Part shown: positions 44,886-56,826 of the stretch, piece after piece | How positions within the stretch are numbered: the stretch's first letter is position 1 | How the letters are laid out: the number at the start of each line of letters is the position of its first letter | Assembly (NCBI GenBank): GCA_973895155.1 | Contig: OZ316893.1 | Span: 21,700,001-21,764,000 of the forward strand | DNA: 64,000 nucleotides | Direction: 5' to 3' | Source of the DNA: Marsupella aquatica | Taxonomy: Eukaryota; Marchantiophyta | The notes under the pieces: model-generated | Database searches by the model: none | What the model saw: only the letters and a program-made list of their open reading frames with translations | What the model was told of the DNA's origin: nothing | Made by a program: the position numbers and the translations under genes

Positions 44886-47200
44886 TATACAATGGAACCA
44901 GGTATGATGATGGAGCGTCTCTCCAGTCACAGACTATATAAAAGTAGATTGAATATCCAGCAGTAGGAATTATCTAGAGTGATATATGACCAACGGCTTT
45001 GGGCTATATTCCCTACACTAGTAGACTACCTGGGTACTTGCACTGAGGAACAAATGGAACCTCATCTCAGTCAGAATGTTTAAACCATGACAAGCTAGAC
45101 AACAACGCAACCCTTAAACCTTCCCAACTCGGAACCCTGGCCACGAGGACAGTACTCCCCATGACTGGCACAAGGACTGGCCTTTGCGCAGTAGAGTGTT
45201 TAAACAAATGTGCAGCCCAAGGTCTGACTCCATTTACATAGCATGAAAGCAACCCAAAGAAACTCAGTGCCCGCCTTGGCTCCTACAATGATGGGCCTCC
45301 TACAAAAGTTTGGGGAGCCCTTGGCTTATTTGATATTACACTATCCTCACACAATGTTTGTTTGGATAGGAGGAACTCAAGCTCATTGTTATGAAGCCAG
45401 TTGAGAAATAAGGAGAACTATATTGCGGAGACTCAATATGGACGATGGGTCTAGAGTGCAATAAAGCTCTCATGTGTTCCCGTGGACGTAATCTTAACTG
45501 AGGTGAAACACATATCTTTCTGTGATAACTACTTGTGCATTGGATGATCATGGGTTTACTGTTGTGAATGTCATCTTGCTTAGCAACAAAATGTTCACCT
45601 CCCTCTACCATCCATGCATAGGAAGTGCTACATATTCCATAGGGTATTGCATGATAGTGCCATGGAATAATGACAGGAGTTTAATTGCAAGTATTAAATA
45701 GTAAATAATTGCGACAATAGTTGCACAGTGCATTCAATGAGAGAAAGAGGAGACCAAAACGAGGACCAAACAATAGTGAAGGGAGGGGGTGGGGTTAAAG
45801 GCTTATAAGCCCATTTTTAAGGCTTATAATTTCATTTTTTTAAATCATAAAAAAATTGCGCCATGACATCTTTTACTCAACAACATCTTTTATGCAATGA
45901 AAAGTTTTAATAAGATATCATGGCACAATGATTTTGTTTATTAAGACTTTGTGAATGATAGTTGAGAAAATATCTTTAATTCGCGCCATGATATTTTTCT
46001 CAACTACATCTTTAATTAGCACAAGTTGTCTCTTGCACATTGACGTCTTTAGTTGCATAACATCTTTTAGTAAACTATATCTTTTGTGCAATGACATATT
46101 TTACTTAATGTCATCTTTAATGCAACACATGGGGATTGAACTTACAATCATAATGATTCTCCTACTGAATTCTCGAGGGTTTCACTTCCACAAAATTGAC
46201 ACATCATATGTGACAAAGGATAAGGTCATTTTATTGGTTCTAAAAGATGACTTAAGGACTTTTTGGAAAGAACATTATGGTCTTTTAAATATAATTAGGA
46301 GACTTACAAGAACATTAGGGTCTTTTTAGAATATTCTTGGTCTTTTGAAAATATTCCAACTTTCTAAGGGTTAAAACATAAAAAATTATTACATTTTAGG
46401 GGGTCTGAGGCCTGAAAAATTTGCAAGTGATGTGGGGGCCTCCATATAGTGAGTCCGATAGTGAGAAACCCCAAGACAAAATTACTTAAGGAAAGCCGGC
46501 CCACTGGCTCATTAACCATGGTCTGTTAACTTGAGGCACCAATGCTCTTCAAATATTCTGAACTTTGTGAATATGGAAACTGCCACTAAGTGCTTAAAAC
46601 GAGCATCTATGTGTCAACAATGTTGATTACCTTGCGGCAAATGTTTTTGATTCCCTGGAATCTGTGGATGAGAGTTGAACATCCCATCCCATGTCTCGTG
46701 GCACAGATCAATGCTCCCTCAAATTCCTAAAAATTGTTAATTAACTGGGTTCCATAACCAAGTTACATAATCCTGAATCTGTAACTCGGGCCCACGGAGG
46801 AGTTCTGAGATGCCCTAATAGGTTCAGATATTAGAAGCTGCTTCAGAGTTTAGAATAACCAATTGGGGGAGGGGTTAGTAGGCTGTATTTTGTGTCTAGA
46901 ATGTGAGAACAAGCTGACAGGCAGCCTGGAAGAGTTTGCAAGCATTCTGGTAGCAGGGTAATAAATAGACTAGAACCACACCCAGACATAAATTTTCATG
47001 CAGCCAGAAGTTTTTTTGAACATTCCAGTATATATCAGTTTTCATGCTTCATTTTGATGGGGATATAAATTTCCAGGGCACAAGATTTAACTCAAAAAAG
47101 CGCAATCCAAAGTTACTGTCTTGAGTGCACATTCTAGGCCATGACTCTAATTGAGGGATTGCAAAACAGGAATGGGGGCAAAATGAACTGGAAATAGGAT
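44886..47200. other. Spacer with AT-rich repeats
   Basis: No gene. 45850-46120 is built of recurring ACATCTTTTA, GCAATGA and GCGCCATGA motifs in both orientations, including an inverted pair at 45959-45974 and 45990-46006 (TAGTTGAGAAAATATC). The frame at 45955-46329 runs through this repeat and is not a credible gene. Confidence 0.55.
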
Positions 47201-47211
47201 GGAATCCATTT

Positions 47212-47340
47212 GTGCAAGGTTTTGTTTTTCTCCTCGTTCAAGGAAGGGGTAATTAGGTTAATTATGAGAAGGTTTTGTGTTTCTCCTCGTCTCTACTAAG
47301 GTTCAAGGAAGGGGTAGTACTTAGGTTAATTAGGAGATGA
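47212..47340. repeat. Imperfect ~65-bp tandem duplication
   Basis: GGTTTTGT(T/G)TTTCTCCTCGT, TTCAAGGAAGGGGTA and TTAGGTTAATTA occur twice in order (about 47217 and 47271). The second copy carries extra CTCTACTAAGG and CTT insertions. Confidence 0.8.
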
Positions 47341-47664
47341 GCAGCATAGAGTAGAAATACTGAGCAACATGGAGAAATGATTGGGTTGCTTGGAATTGCA
47401 GCAGCACGTGATCGTGTGTGATCCGATGCATTGGGTTTTGATGTCCCACGACCCCGGTGCTGTCGGTTGTTAATTAAAATTACGTTACCACAAAGTTGTC
47501 AGTGATGCAACTGGGTCAGACATTGGAAACGTCATCAGTGATGGAAAATGTAGCAGCACTTGATCTTCTGTGGTACGATCCATTGGCCTTTTTGTGTCCC
47601 AGGACACTAGTGCATGTGTGCAAATCGGTGAAGCTCTCCGATGTTAGAATTTACTACAAAGGTG

Positions 47665-47770
47665 TTAGTCATAAATGTAATTGGTCAAGGTCGATTGGTA
47701 GGACATCTTGCCTCAAGCATGGATGCCCAGACTGTACGTCGTCTGGCCACCACGAGATTCAACCACTCAG
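47665..47770 (+). mobile_element. tRNA-like stretch in block A only
   Basis: TCGATTGGTAGGACATC at about 47690 resembles an A box, and ACGAGATTCAACCACTC at about 47752 a B box. It lies in the segment missing from block B, so it could be a SINE inserted after the duplication. Weak. Confidence 0.25.
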
Positions 47771-47999
47771 GCTATTAAGACTGACATTTTGAGCTCACCT
47801 TAAGCAATTTGTCTCGGCTGTACTGTACACTCAACTATACATTGCTCCCACGGTCCACGATTTAAACTAATCGAATTTGGTCGAGTCAGAATGAATGTCG
47901 GCTGACCAAAGAAACATTTCGGTCGAAGTGTCTGGGCGTGACAAGAGTGGGTAGCGTTAAAATCAGGAGGTTTGTCCAATTGGAATGTACGATATTCAA

Positions 48000-48085
48000 T
48001 TGACTCTTCCGCGGTTAGAACTTAGACAATCGCGTGCATCCGAGACGACTATCCAAGCACTTTACCGTCCTACATGATGCTTGAA
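48000..48085 (-). other. Decayed tRNA-like sequence, block A copy
   Basis: Counterpart of 56450-56530. Minus-strand reading has GTTCTAACCGCGG where the B copy has GTTCGAACCGC, and GTGCTTGGATAGTCG where B has GTAGTTGGTTAATCG, so box A and B are weaker here. No cloverleaf. Confidence 0.3.
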
Positions 48086-48697
48086 AGATAGCTATAGCAA
48101 TCCTACTGAACTGTTGCAGTAATCTGTATGAAAATTTTCACCGTCGTTTGTATACATCTAATTTCCAAACCACGTTTCTTACACAGTGAACAAGGTGAAC
48201 ATCTCGCATAACACAGATGGCTGTTTACAGTGGCGCAAGAACTCATCAACGACAATTCATAGTTACTTGACACTGTCAACGTCTCATTTCTCGAATATGG
48301 GGTAAACAAGAAGGGAATAACCCTTTTGTCAAGCTGTGTCACAACCTTCTCGCATGTATAATAGAGGCAAGAAACCTGCTTTTCTTAAATTCTGTTAGGA
48401 GGAAACGTTTTCATCAGGAGCTGCTATATCACAAGCTCCAGAGAGGTGAGTCTGAGCAATACCTGCCGCATGAATGGTGAGGACCTTAATTAGACTTATA
48501 CAGGTCCAACGTTATCTTTGGCCGGACCATCAAAATGAGCGATGAAGAAGTTTGTAGGATTGTGAAGATTTCAGAATCCTCTGGACATGGTTATTATTAT
48601 GCGCACCATGGGCTGCCTAGACACAATAAAAAATACTACATACAAAATGCTCACGCATCCATCCTGGGAACATCCCCGAGGACCATATGGAAAGCCT

Positions 48698-51491
48698 CTA
48701 CTGGGCGCTAGCTTTCCATGATGAAAGAGGAGGACTCTCATTAAATCTCCAGGTAAATTCCATCCAGTCTTCTCCATACCGCGGACCCGCTATATCTTCG
48801 TGTGGCACGGCGTCTTCAATCTCCTTCAGTTCTTCTTTGCTCAATTGAATAGCTAGAGCGCCAACGTTTTCGTCCAGGTTCTTGGCCTTCGTTGTCCCTG
48901 GAATTGGAACAACATCCGGGCCTTGATGTTGGACCCATGCCAGAGCAATCTGCCCTGGCGTAGCTTTCTTTTTGTTGCCTATAGCAACCAATCGATCAAA
49001 GAAAGCTAGGTTCTTCTCCAAATTCTCAGCCTGAAACCTTGGCGCAAACTGTCAATTCCCAACCAGTCGCGAGCTTGTCAGAAAATTCAATAATAGAAGC
49101 AGAAGTTTGCGCCTAATTGCACAATTCTTTTTGTGGCTCAAACAAACACCAAACACAAAAAGAAACTGGAACACCGAACGAGAAAAAAATGAGTGTGATA
49201 AAAATTTCATTTTCTCAGATGACCACAGTTCTCATCAAGAGGGTAAAGCGCTAGAATTGAAGCTAGTCACACTCAACAGCATTTGATATTTAGGAAAAGT
49301 TATGACTCAAGACTGTAGAGTCAAATAACTTACAGGCCGCGGTAGGCGAGATCTGGCTCCAGCATGCATCTATATAGCAGAAATTTACCAATCTAACCAT
49401 GGGGACTTTGAAATGTCTACTTGCTGGGACCATACTCATTCTGAAGCGTGAGTCATAACCGTCCAGCTACAGGTTGTGAAAAGAGAAAAATAAAATGATT
49501 GCCTGAAACCTTTGAAGTAAAAGTGGGATACCTTTCTAAAGTCTCCATCATGGAGCTCGCTCACTTTCACTCCAGAGAAGAAGCCTCGGCCAAGAGGGCT
49601 GTAGGGCACTACGCCGATGCCCAACTCCCTGCAACGATTTGAAAATCGGATTCAGAATAGCTTACGACTTACACAACCTACACAAAATTACCCAATTCTA
49701 AGTGAAGCCCAGCATTTGGTTGCAAACCGGGAGTGGCACATGGAAACTGGGGCACACCTGCATGTTGTAATTACGTCTTCTTCAACATCACGAGACCAAA
49801 GGGACCACTCCAGCTGAACAGCAGTAATCGGATGAACAGCATGGGCTCGTCGAATATCTGCGCTGGATGCCTCAGACAGGCCCAAGTACTTGACTTTCCC
49901 TTCTTCCACCAACTTCTTCATCTCCCCAACCTGCATAAGCGGTATTTGTAATTATGATGACAATTACGTGAAGTCCCCAGTTCAAAAAGGACCGTCACAA
50001 ACACCATCTGAGAAACTGCATTAAGCGTAATGCATCTCGTGTGCAGCAGGGGTTGCAATGCAGGGTCAAAGCAAGCCCTTTCCGAACACAAGTAACTTGC
50101 CGCCTAAGACGGCCGCACTTAGCTCAACTCTCAGACCACATTAAACGGACAACATGCTTGGCAGTGACAAAACTTAAGTCCGTCCTAGCTTGAACGTACT
50201 CCGAGGTTTGACTCTCTAAGGGAGAGCAACCTCCACAGACAATGAACAATACGATTGATCTCCAGTTGTACTTGAGACTTGTTAAAATGAGAAAGATGCA
50301 ACTATATCGTTCCCGGCCAATGCGCAGGTCATCAAGGCAGCGTCACTGCTGACCATGGCCTTCAGAAGTGCAGCAACTCACAGTACTTTCGACATGGCCT
50401 TCAGGAAGTGCAGTAACTCACAGTAATTTCGATTGGAGTTTTGGAATCCACACGATGTTGATAGTAAAGATCAATATAATCCACATCCAATCTCTTTAAG
50501 CTCCCTTCAACCGACGCCCGAACTTGCTCTGGATGTGCCTTGAATACGACCGCCCCGTTCTCAGTATAGACTCCAAATTTGGTGGCGATCTGCACCTTTT
50601 CTCTTGGTAATCCCTTTATTGCCTGCAAATCATGGACCAAGATTCGCATTAAAACAAACTCCACATTTGCCACAATTTTTCCAACCCAACTGCCCTTCTA
50701 CTACGAACCGGGCTCGATCAATCGAGCACGTCTTAGGAACATGAACTCCGAAGTCCATTGCCTACAATTCATTAACCAATAATCTCATTAAACAGATTGC
50801 AAGATTATTACGGGTTCCATCCACAGTGCCCGTCTAAATTCAACCCACGCGCAGGGCTCCATCAATCTCGTGTATGTAGCAACTTCAACACTGAAGTCCA
50901 CGTGACTGCAATTTAGTGGAGCAGACTTCACGTCTGTTACAGTTTCCATCCGGACCAAAATTTTAAAGTCGACCAGTGGAAAGGCCCCTATCAATCTGGT
51001 GATTAAGAACAAACTGCTGAAATCTTCGGTAACTTCTCTTTGGACTTCAGATATTAAAACAACCTCTCATTGGTTAATGACCATCGACCTCAACATGTTC
51101 TGCAGAAATTGCAGAGTGGATACCTCAATTGTCTAACGCACAGTTCATTGCTCTTATTGAATTATCTGAGCAGTGAGGCAGTGAGGATATCACCATCTTT
51201 TCACCACCTCCGGCAGGTGTGAAGTACTCGCTGAAAAACATAAAAGGGAAAACCAGTGTTGGCGTCCAGTACCTTCCCGAGGAGGATTTCATTTGTGTGT
51301 GGTCCATAAAGCTCCGCAGTATCGAACAATGTAATTCCCAAATCAAAGGCATGATGAATGACCTTGATCATTTCTTCCTCCGGCTTGGGAGGGCCGTAGA
51401 ATGCAGACATCCCCATGACTCCCAACCCCTGCTGTGACACTTCCAGCCCACATGATCCCAGCTTCACTCGCGGCACTACCACCGACGCCAT
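48698..51491 (-). CDS. Aldo-keto reductase A (AKR13/perakine-reductase type), 5 exons, 346 aa
   Basis: NADPH-dependent carbonyl reductase of the Aldo_ket_red superfamily, presumably cytosolic; the substrate cannot be told. Exons on the minus strand: 51491-51273, 50622-50422, 49930-49758, 49628-49532, 49048-48698 (phases 0, 0, 2, 0; 1,041 nt), giving the family's normal length. The catalytic tetrad is present: D57 and Y62 ([13 protein letters not shown]), K88 (QIATKFG) and H129 (YYQHRVD). Other family marks are [37 protein letters not shown] and the cofactor-binding [19 protein letters not shown] near the end. No signal peptide or membrane segment. Start chosen because [12 protein letters not shown] aligns with paralogue B and the family. 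It shares exon structure and much intron sequence with gene B at 56827-59564. Its TATA-like region differs from B's (TGTAAGTAG rather than TGTATAAGTAG). Confidence 0.95.
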
Positions 51492-51800
51492 CTTACCAAA
51501 AGACTGAGATGCCGCAATGCAAAAACGCTCTCCAAAGAGCCCACAGCCTTGTGCCTAGAGTAAGTTAGTAGGAGCTCAATTTCCGCTTTCCTTAAATCTC
51601 TTCTTCTCACTGATCCAAGTGATAGAGTTCGGCAGTCGGATATTTGCCTCGTCTCAACTCCCTCTACTTACACTCCTCGGACATCTTCACAAAAAGAAGT
51701 TGGCTGCTGGGCAGGCAGTATTTTAGCATGGTTGGTAAACACTGAGCTCCTAAAATTCATGCGCGGAGAATTCCGTGGATGCTACTCCAGCATGGGGCCT

Positions 51801-52190
51801 CTAAGCTCCGAACGGAATGGACAGGAGACGAGACAAGACCCACTGTGCTAATATATTTCCTGTCGAGCGACCAGCTCAATTTTGGGGTCTTTCTTGGTGC
51901 CTTTCAGCTCCCTTTAGTCACAGATGATTAATTGGGCCATGGAAAGTTTTTTCCTGGAAGACCAATCATGCTAAACTATTCCTGTGAAGCTGCCAGCTCA
52001 ATGTTGCGTCATTTCAGCTCCCGTAAGATAGAAATGATTAATTGGACCATGGTGATACCTTTTCCGGAGGACCCACCGTGTAAGAGTACTTCCTGTAGAG
52101 CGACCATCTCAATGTTGCGCCATGTCAGCTCCCCAAAGTAAGAAATGATTAATTAACAGCCATGGAGAAATGCCTTCCGGAGATCCCAAC
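51801..52190 (+). repeat. ~115-bp tandem repeat, about 3 diverged copies
   Basis: Units carry CCACYGTG…TTCCTGT(A/C)GAGCGACCA, CTCAATGTTGCG, CAGCTCCC and GAAATGATTAATTGG, CCATGG. They start around 51838, 51960 and 52070. A further single copy lies at 62190-62310 and a partial one at 61640-61720, so this is a dispersed family as well as a local array. Confidence 0.75.
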
Positions 52191-52740
52191 ACCCGGCACA
52201 TATGAGATTTCCAGGAGAACCAAACTTCTTAAATGCTAGGACGTGAATCGTAGGTTTCCAACACGGACTGCTCTTCATTCACGACATGGTCCCGAAGATG
52301 CCCTGGGGATTGATAGACCGAAAGAATCACAAATGGTACTCTTTGCCTTGGAATGGGTACTCAACTTTGCTCAGCTAATCGACCCTCAAACTGTGCCTGC
52401 CATAAGTGGGGAGGGTATCGTGGCATGTTGAAGAACAGGACAACTGCACTGTGATGCTCTGGAGGAATTATGGTATGACAGGAGGATTTCGTTGGAAACT
52501 TCGGGTCGACACCTGACAGACCAACAAATCCCAGAGAGAGAGTACCTACCGTAAAGCATAAGAAAGGATTCCGCCTGTGGTCTTCTTCAATTGGAACTCT
52601 ACTTCAATTGGTCGAGCACCACCGCTTCAATCCTCCAAGTCACGGTGCTTCACTGTGTTGTCTGCATAGCACTTTCTTTCTTTTTTGCCTTGAGAGCCCA
52701 AAGCAGGCCCATCCAACACAATATAGACGTCTATATTCTT
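52191..52740. other. Spacer between reductase blocks, no gene seen
   Basis: Short frames only; no recognised repeat. Confidence 0.6.
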
Positions 52741-53035
52741 ACATAAAATGCTATTTTATGCAAGGTAGCCACAAGGGGACAATCCTAGGGTGCTATTTTA
52801 TGTAAGGTATACACAAGGGGACGACCTCAAGGATCCCCCATGTGTAGGTAGCGACAAGGAGATAGTACTTTCCTCTGGAGCATGCTATTTTATGCAAGGT
52901 AGCCACCAGAGGACAATCCCTGGGATCCAACATGTGATTTTATGTAGGGTAGCCACAAGGGGATAATAGTCACAATGGTGACAATCGGACATGGGATTTA
53001 ATGTAGGGTGTCACAAAGGGATATTACCCAAGTAT
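52741..53035. repeat. Diverged tandem repeat, about 5-6 units of 45-65 bp
   Basis: GCTATTTTATGCAAGGTAGC, CACAAGGGGACAATCC-type units recur at about 52749, 52791, 52834, 52884, 52933 and 52990 with GATCCAACATG variants. Copies are uneven in length. Confidence 0.75.
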
Positions 53036-53039
53036 CCAA

Positions 53040-53250
53040 CATGACCCCGACAGGAGAGAGAGGGGGCTAAACCAGGGCCCAAAGCTGGCCAGACATATTA
53101 TGAGATAACCAATACTCCCACCACTACACCCCACCCGCCCACCCACCCACATGTACCCTCCACATCCCTTGCGTGTAGAGGGAGGATTGAACCTGGGACC
53201 TCTAGGTTCTAGGCTCATCCTCTGGCCAACTGACCAAAGGCAGTTGCTCC
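53040..53250 (-). mobile_element. tRNA-derived SINE-like element
   Basis: On the minus strand an A-box-like GGTCAGTTGGCCAGAG (plus 53220-53235) is followed at tRNA spacing by the B box AGGTTCAATCC (plus 53184-53194). Then comes a G-rich tail (GTGGGTGGGTGGGCGGGTGG, plus about 53128-53147). The tail and head resemble the plus-strand fragment at 21015-21150. No poly(A) end or target-site duplication was identified. Confidence 0.55.
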
Positions 53251-55911
53251 TGCATAGCACTTTCCATCTAAGTACACAAGGTTACATTGTAAAACATTTT
53301 TGAATCTCTTCTTTTCAGTTGGTTGCCTTTTTGTCGCTCGGTTGTTCGTGTTGCCCTTCCCTTTGTGAGCTCTTTTTCCTTGTGGCCTGCCCATTATTGG
53401 GTCTCTTGCCTATGGGATCATGTCTCCCAGATGGATGACTTTTGTTTTTTGGCCATGTGATATATATCACGATGCAATACATTCCAATGAGCAGAGCCTG
53501 GCGGCGCATGTTTGGTCTCATGTATTTTCATAGAAGGGTATGCCTGGGTCATAACCCCTAGCCAGTCACCAATCTGCCTGGGTTTTTCTCTGATTTAAAT
53601 ATGTGTGTTAATGACATGGATCAGGGCTGGAGTTCCACTAAAGCATAACTTTTATAATCATGGCCCAGTAACCCATCCCCTCTTTGGGGATCACGGCCTA
53701 TTATCTCCCTTGGATACAGTCCGTAATTCTCCTGGGGAATGGGTTACCATACACAATATCATTGCATAGCATGCACATATGTTAGCCCACAAGGAGTAAA
53801 CTTTCAAGTGCATGCAACAGCGGGTGCAACAGACATCACATTGCATGTGTCCCATATCAATCCTGGAGAAGGCTGATCGAACGGGAGGCTGAACGGGAGG
53901 CTGAACTCAAGTGTGCCACCAGCCTGAGTAATCAACATGCCATTCCCTACTACACATAGACCCTACTCCAGGTAGTGGAATCTGCACATCAAAAGCAGTA
54001 GCTGGATATGTAGAACTAACAGCACTCAGTGATATGAAAACAATGGAGTTTATTGTAGTAGAGAAAATATATTTAACCTGTGTGCACTTGCCACATAGAA
54101 CAGTTCACCATATGCTGTTTGCTTTTTTTATGTGCACTAACTTACCCACAGGCCCCTCCAGCCTCCTTACACTCCACACCCCTGCATTGGAAGAGAAAAT
54201 TTTAACTTGTAAAACCATTCAATCCCAGGCTCTCAGGGTTTTTGGGTTCTTCCAACGAGGTGTTAGTTTATAGAAATGAATCACCATATGCATGCTAATT
54301 GGGATTTTTGGTCTTCCAATATAAGTGTTTAATTACACGATAAAATATTTCAGTGGCAAAGGTGGGATTAGATTCATTATTCTTCCTGAACCACTGTCTT
54401 TGAACATTTTCTTTCTTTATTTGATGTATGCCTTGTACAATAAAAATTATGGACCATTTTTTATTGAGCATGTTATAACACAGGCTCTCACACAAGCTCT
54501 CACACAGGCTCGGCAAGAGAAAAAAGATGGACCAATTTGAGAACTAAAAGACTTGCAAAAAGAGTTTTCAGACTGGTTTTGGACATTGCTAGCCGGGTCA
54601 CCCTTCTTATTTGGTCCATCTTTAACCATTTTTGTAAAGGTGGTTTTTTTTACTTAGGTATTTACACTTTGGTCCAAAGTTACAAATAATGGTACTGCAG
54701 TCAGTCTAACGGTACTTGGTTGCTTGGTTAAGGTTAGATGTGCTATCACTACATTCCCTGCTATATTCACTAGCATGACTTAGTTAGTGAATGGAACATA
54801 TATAGGCTCATTGTTACGGAGCCAGTTTACAGAGAGGGAGAGCTTTATTGGACTCTAAGCCCGCTGACTGTAACAAGTCTTCATTGATTAAGTTAGTGTT
54901 CCCCATTGATGTAGCCAGTGGTGAGGTGAACCACATATTTCTTGTGTCAATTACTTGTGTGTTTGATGAATGTTGCACATGTCTTATCTTATGACTAAGG
55001 CTTGTTTGCTTAACAGTTTTGGGCAAGGAGCGGATATTAAGTTGTTCTCATGTTTGATCAGATTTGGCTCCTAGAGACATTACAGGTTTTAAATGCCATT
55101 TTGGGATTCTGAAAACCAATCCAAAGAGCCCCTTTTGCGCCTTGCGTACTAGTTTAAGTAAAGACATGTGTCAATGAGCGCTTGTCAAAGAGAATGATGC
55201 AAAAGAGTCTCAAAAAGGGACTCAACACCAAGGGCTACAATTGCAAAGTTAAGCAGACAAGTCAATCCACATCTAACTTACTCATGTCTTTAACTCTCAA
55301 GGACCCAACCACAATGAACCCAGACCCTTCAAGAACATATCTTCTGCAAAAGGAAATCAAGCTTTTTATGATGGCAGACGGCAGATTTGCCACATTGCAA
55401 TCTACACTGCTGTCAGTGTTATTACTGAAACAGTGAGTATAATCAAGGCCACTCTGCCATTTTCAGAGATTCCCCCTTGCCCTTAATCACCATTTTCCAC
55501 CCCAACTTCAGTTCCCAGAGAAATGCTTCACTCAAACAGTGGGTGCACATTCAAGCACTTTGAGCCATTTTCAGAGATTCCCCAGCCCCCAATCCCTGTA
55601 TTTGACCTGCATCCCAACTTCAGTTATGGCCCAAGAGTTAGGGGTCTAGAGACTTCACTCTAGACCGTAGGCCCTGGGGTGTAAGTATGGACTATTCAAA
55701 AAAATTCCCCAGCATATTTAGTTTTAGTAACAGAGGTCAACTGTACACAATTAGATTTAGTAACACTAAGGCCCTGAAGTGTAGCTTTGGACAATTCAAT
55801 TTTTTTCCCAGCTACATATTTAGTTTTAGTAACAGAGGTAAACAGCACACGATTAGTTTTAGTCATACTAAGGTAAACAGTGCATGATTATAGGAAGGTG
55901 GAAGCTTCTCA
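53251..55911. other. Spacer between reductase blocks, no gene seen
   Basis: Contains a triple (ACA/CAGGCTCTCAC) run at 54481-54512. 55446-55640 has a repeated CCATTTTCAGAGATTCCCC (about 55458 and 55573). 55688-55880 has repeated TTTAGTTTTAGTAACAGAGG (about 55718 and 55820). Open frames are short and low-complexity. Confidence 0.55.
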
Positions 55912-56031
55912 TCGGGTCAGATATTGGAAACTTCATCTGTGATGGGAAATGTAGCAGCACTTGATCTTCTGTGATCCGATCCATAGGCTCTAATACAGTG
56001 CGTGTAATCTGTCCTACAAACATTTCCTTCA

Positions 56032-56260
56032 GATTGGGAGTCCTTATGGTATCTATACTCCTTACTCTTTCCTCGTTGTTGGGCAGTAAGAGAAATCAGT
56101 ATAGTAGCAGGACACATTCTATTTGTTCATTAGATGTGTTTTTCTTGATTGGGAGTGCTTGTGGTTTCTAGTCTCCTTACTCTTTCCTCATTGTTGGGCA
56201 GTAAAAGAGATCAGTATGGTATCAGAACACATTCTATTTCTTCATTAGATGTGTGTTTTT
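56032..56260 (+). repeat. 115-bp tandem duplication with a PBS-like sequence
   Basis: Units start GATTGGGAGT at 56032 and 56147. Both contain CTCCTTACTCTTTCCTC, TTGTTGGGCAGTAA and ACACATTCTATTT, TTCATTAGATGTG. The second copy has ATGGTATCAGAACAC at about 56216. This resembles the initiator-Met primer binding site (TGGTATCAGAGC) of plant LTR retrotransposons, so the stretch may be LTR debris. Absent from block A. Confidence 0.6.
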
Positions 56261-56449
56261 TCTTTCGCTCCTTCAATGTGAGAGAAGTGATGTAGAAGAC
56301 CTAGATTGTGAGTTATTTCAGTCCCCTTGAGAAATTCGTACGCTCAGCCAAATATTGCATTGAAGTCGTCTCCAAATGGCCCCGTTTTGAAACTTTACGA
56401 AATTTGGTGCAACGGATTGAACGCCAGCTGAACAAAGATTGATTTTTTT

Positions 56450-56530
56450 GCGGTTCGAACTTAGACCAATGTGTGCATCCGAGACGATTAACCAACTACC
56501 TTAAAGTCCTACTTCATGATTGAAAGACGG
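56450..56530 (-). other. tRNA-like sequence, block B copy
   Basis: Minus-strand reading shows GGTAGTTGGTTAATCG (plus 56485-56500) and AAGTTCGAACCGC (plus 56450-56462), good A- and B-box matches. The T-arm stem does not pair, so this is a tRNA pseudogene or SINE head, not a functional tRNA. Confidence 0.4.
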
Positions 56531-56826
56531 CCTTAGCAATCCTATTGAAACTCTGCAGTCCTCTACGAGATTTTTCAGTCATTTCTCTACTTGTCAAACT
56601 CGAACCTGTCATTTCCCAGCCGGTTTTGTTACACTGAACAAAGTGAACATCTCACATTTTGCAATGACCATTAGGATGGACATAAAAACACCTGTAGCAC
56701 TGTCAAGATTTCAGTGTTCATCTGGAAAGGTAATTATGCTCAGCATGGCCTGCCTGGTAATGGTAATTCAACGAAAGCTCACATTTATATCCTGGAAGTA
56801 TCCCACAAGGACTAGACGGAAAGCTT

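Larger units (their letters stand above)
47505..51800 (-). repeat. Segmental duplication block A (contains reductase gene A)
   Basis: Matches block B (55912-59852) in the same orientation. It runs from GGTCAGACATTGGAAACGTC at the left through all exons and much of the introns to ATGGTTGGTAAACA and the upstream flank near 51800. The offset at the start codons is 8,073 bp. Block A contains about 300 bp near 47600-47870 not matched in B. Confidence 0.88.

Noticed and set aside
56450-56530. Functional tRNA gene
   Set aside because: A- and B-box matches are good but the T arm and acceptor stem do not pair; listed as tRNA-like only.
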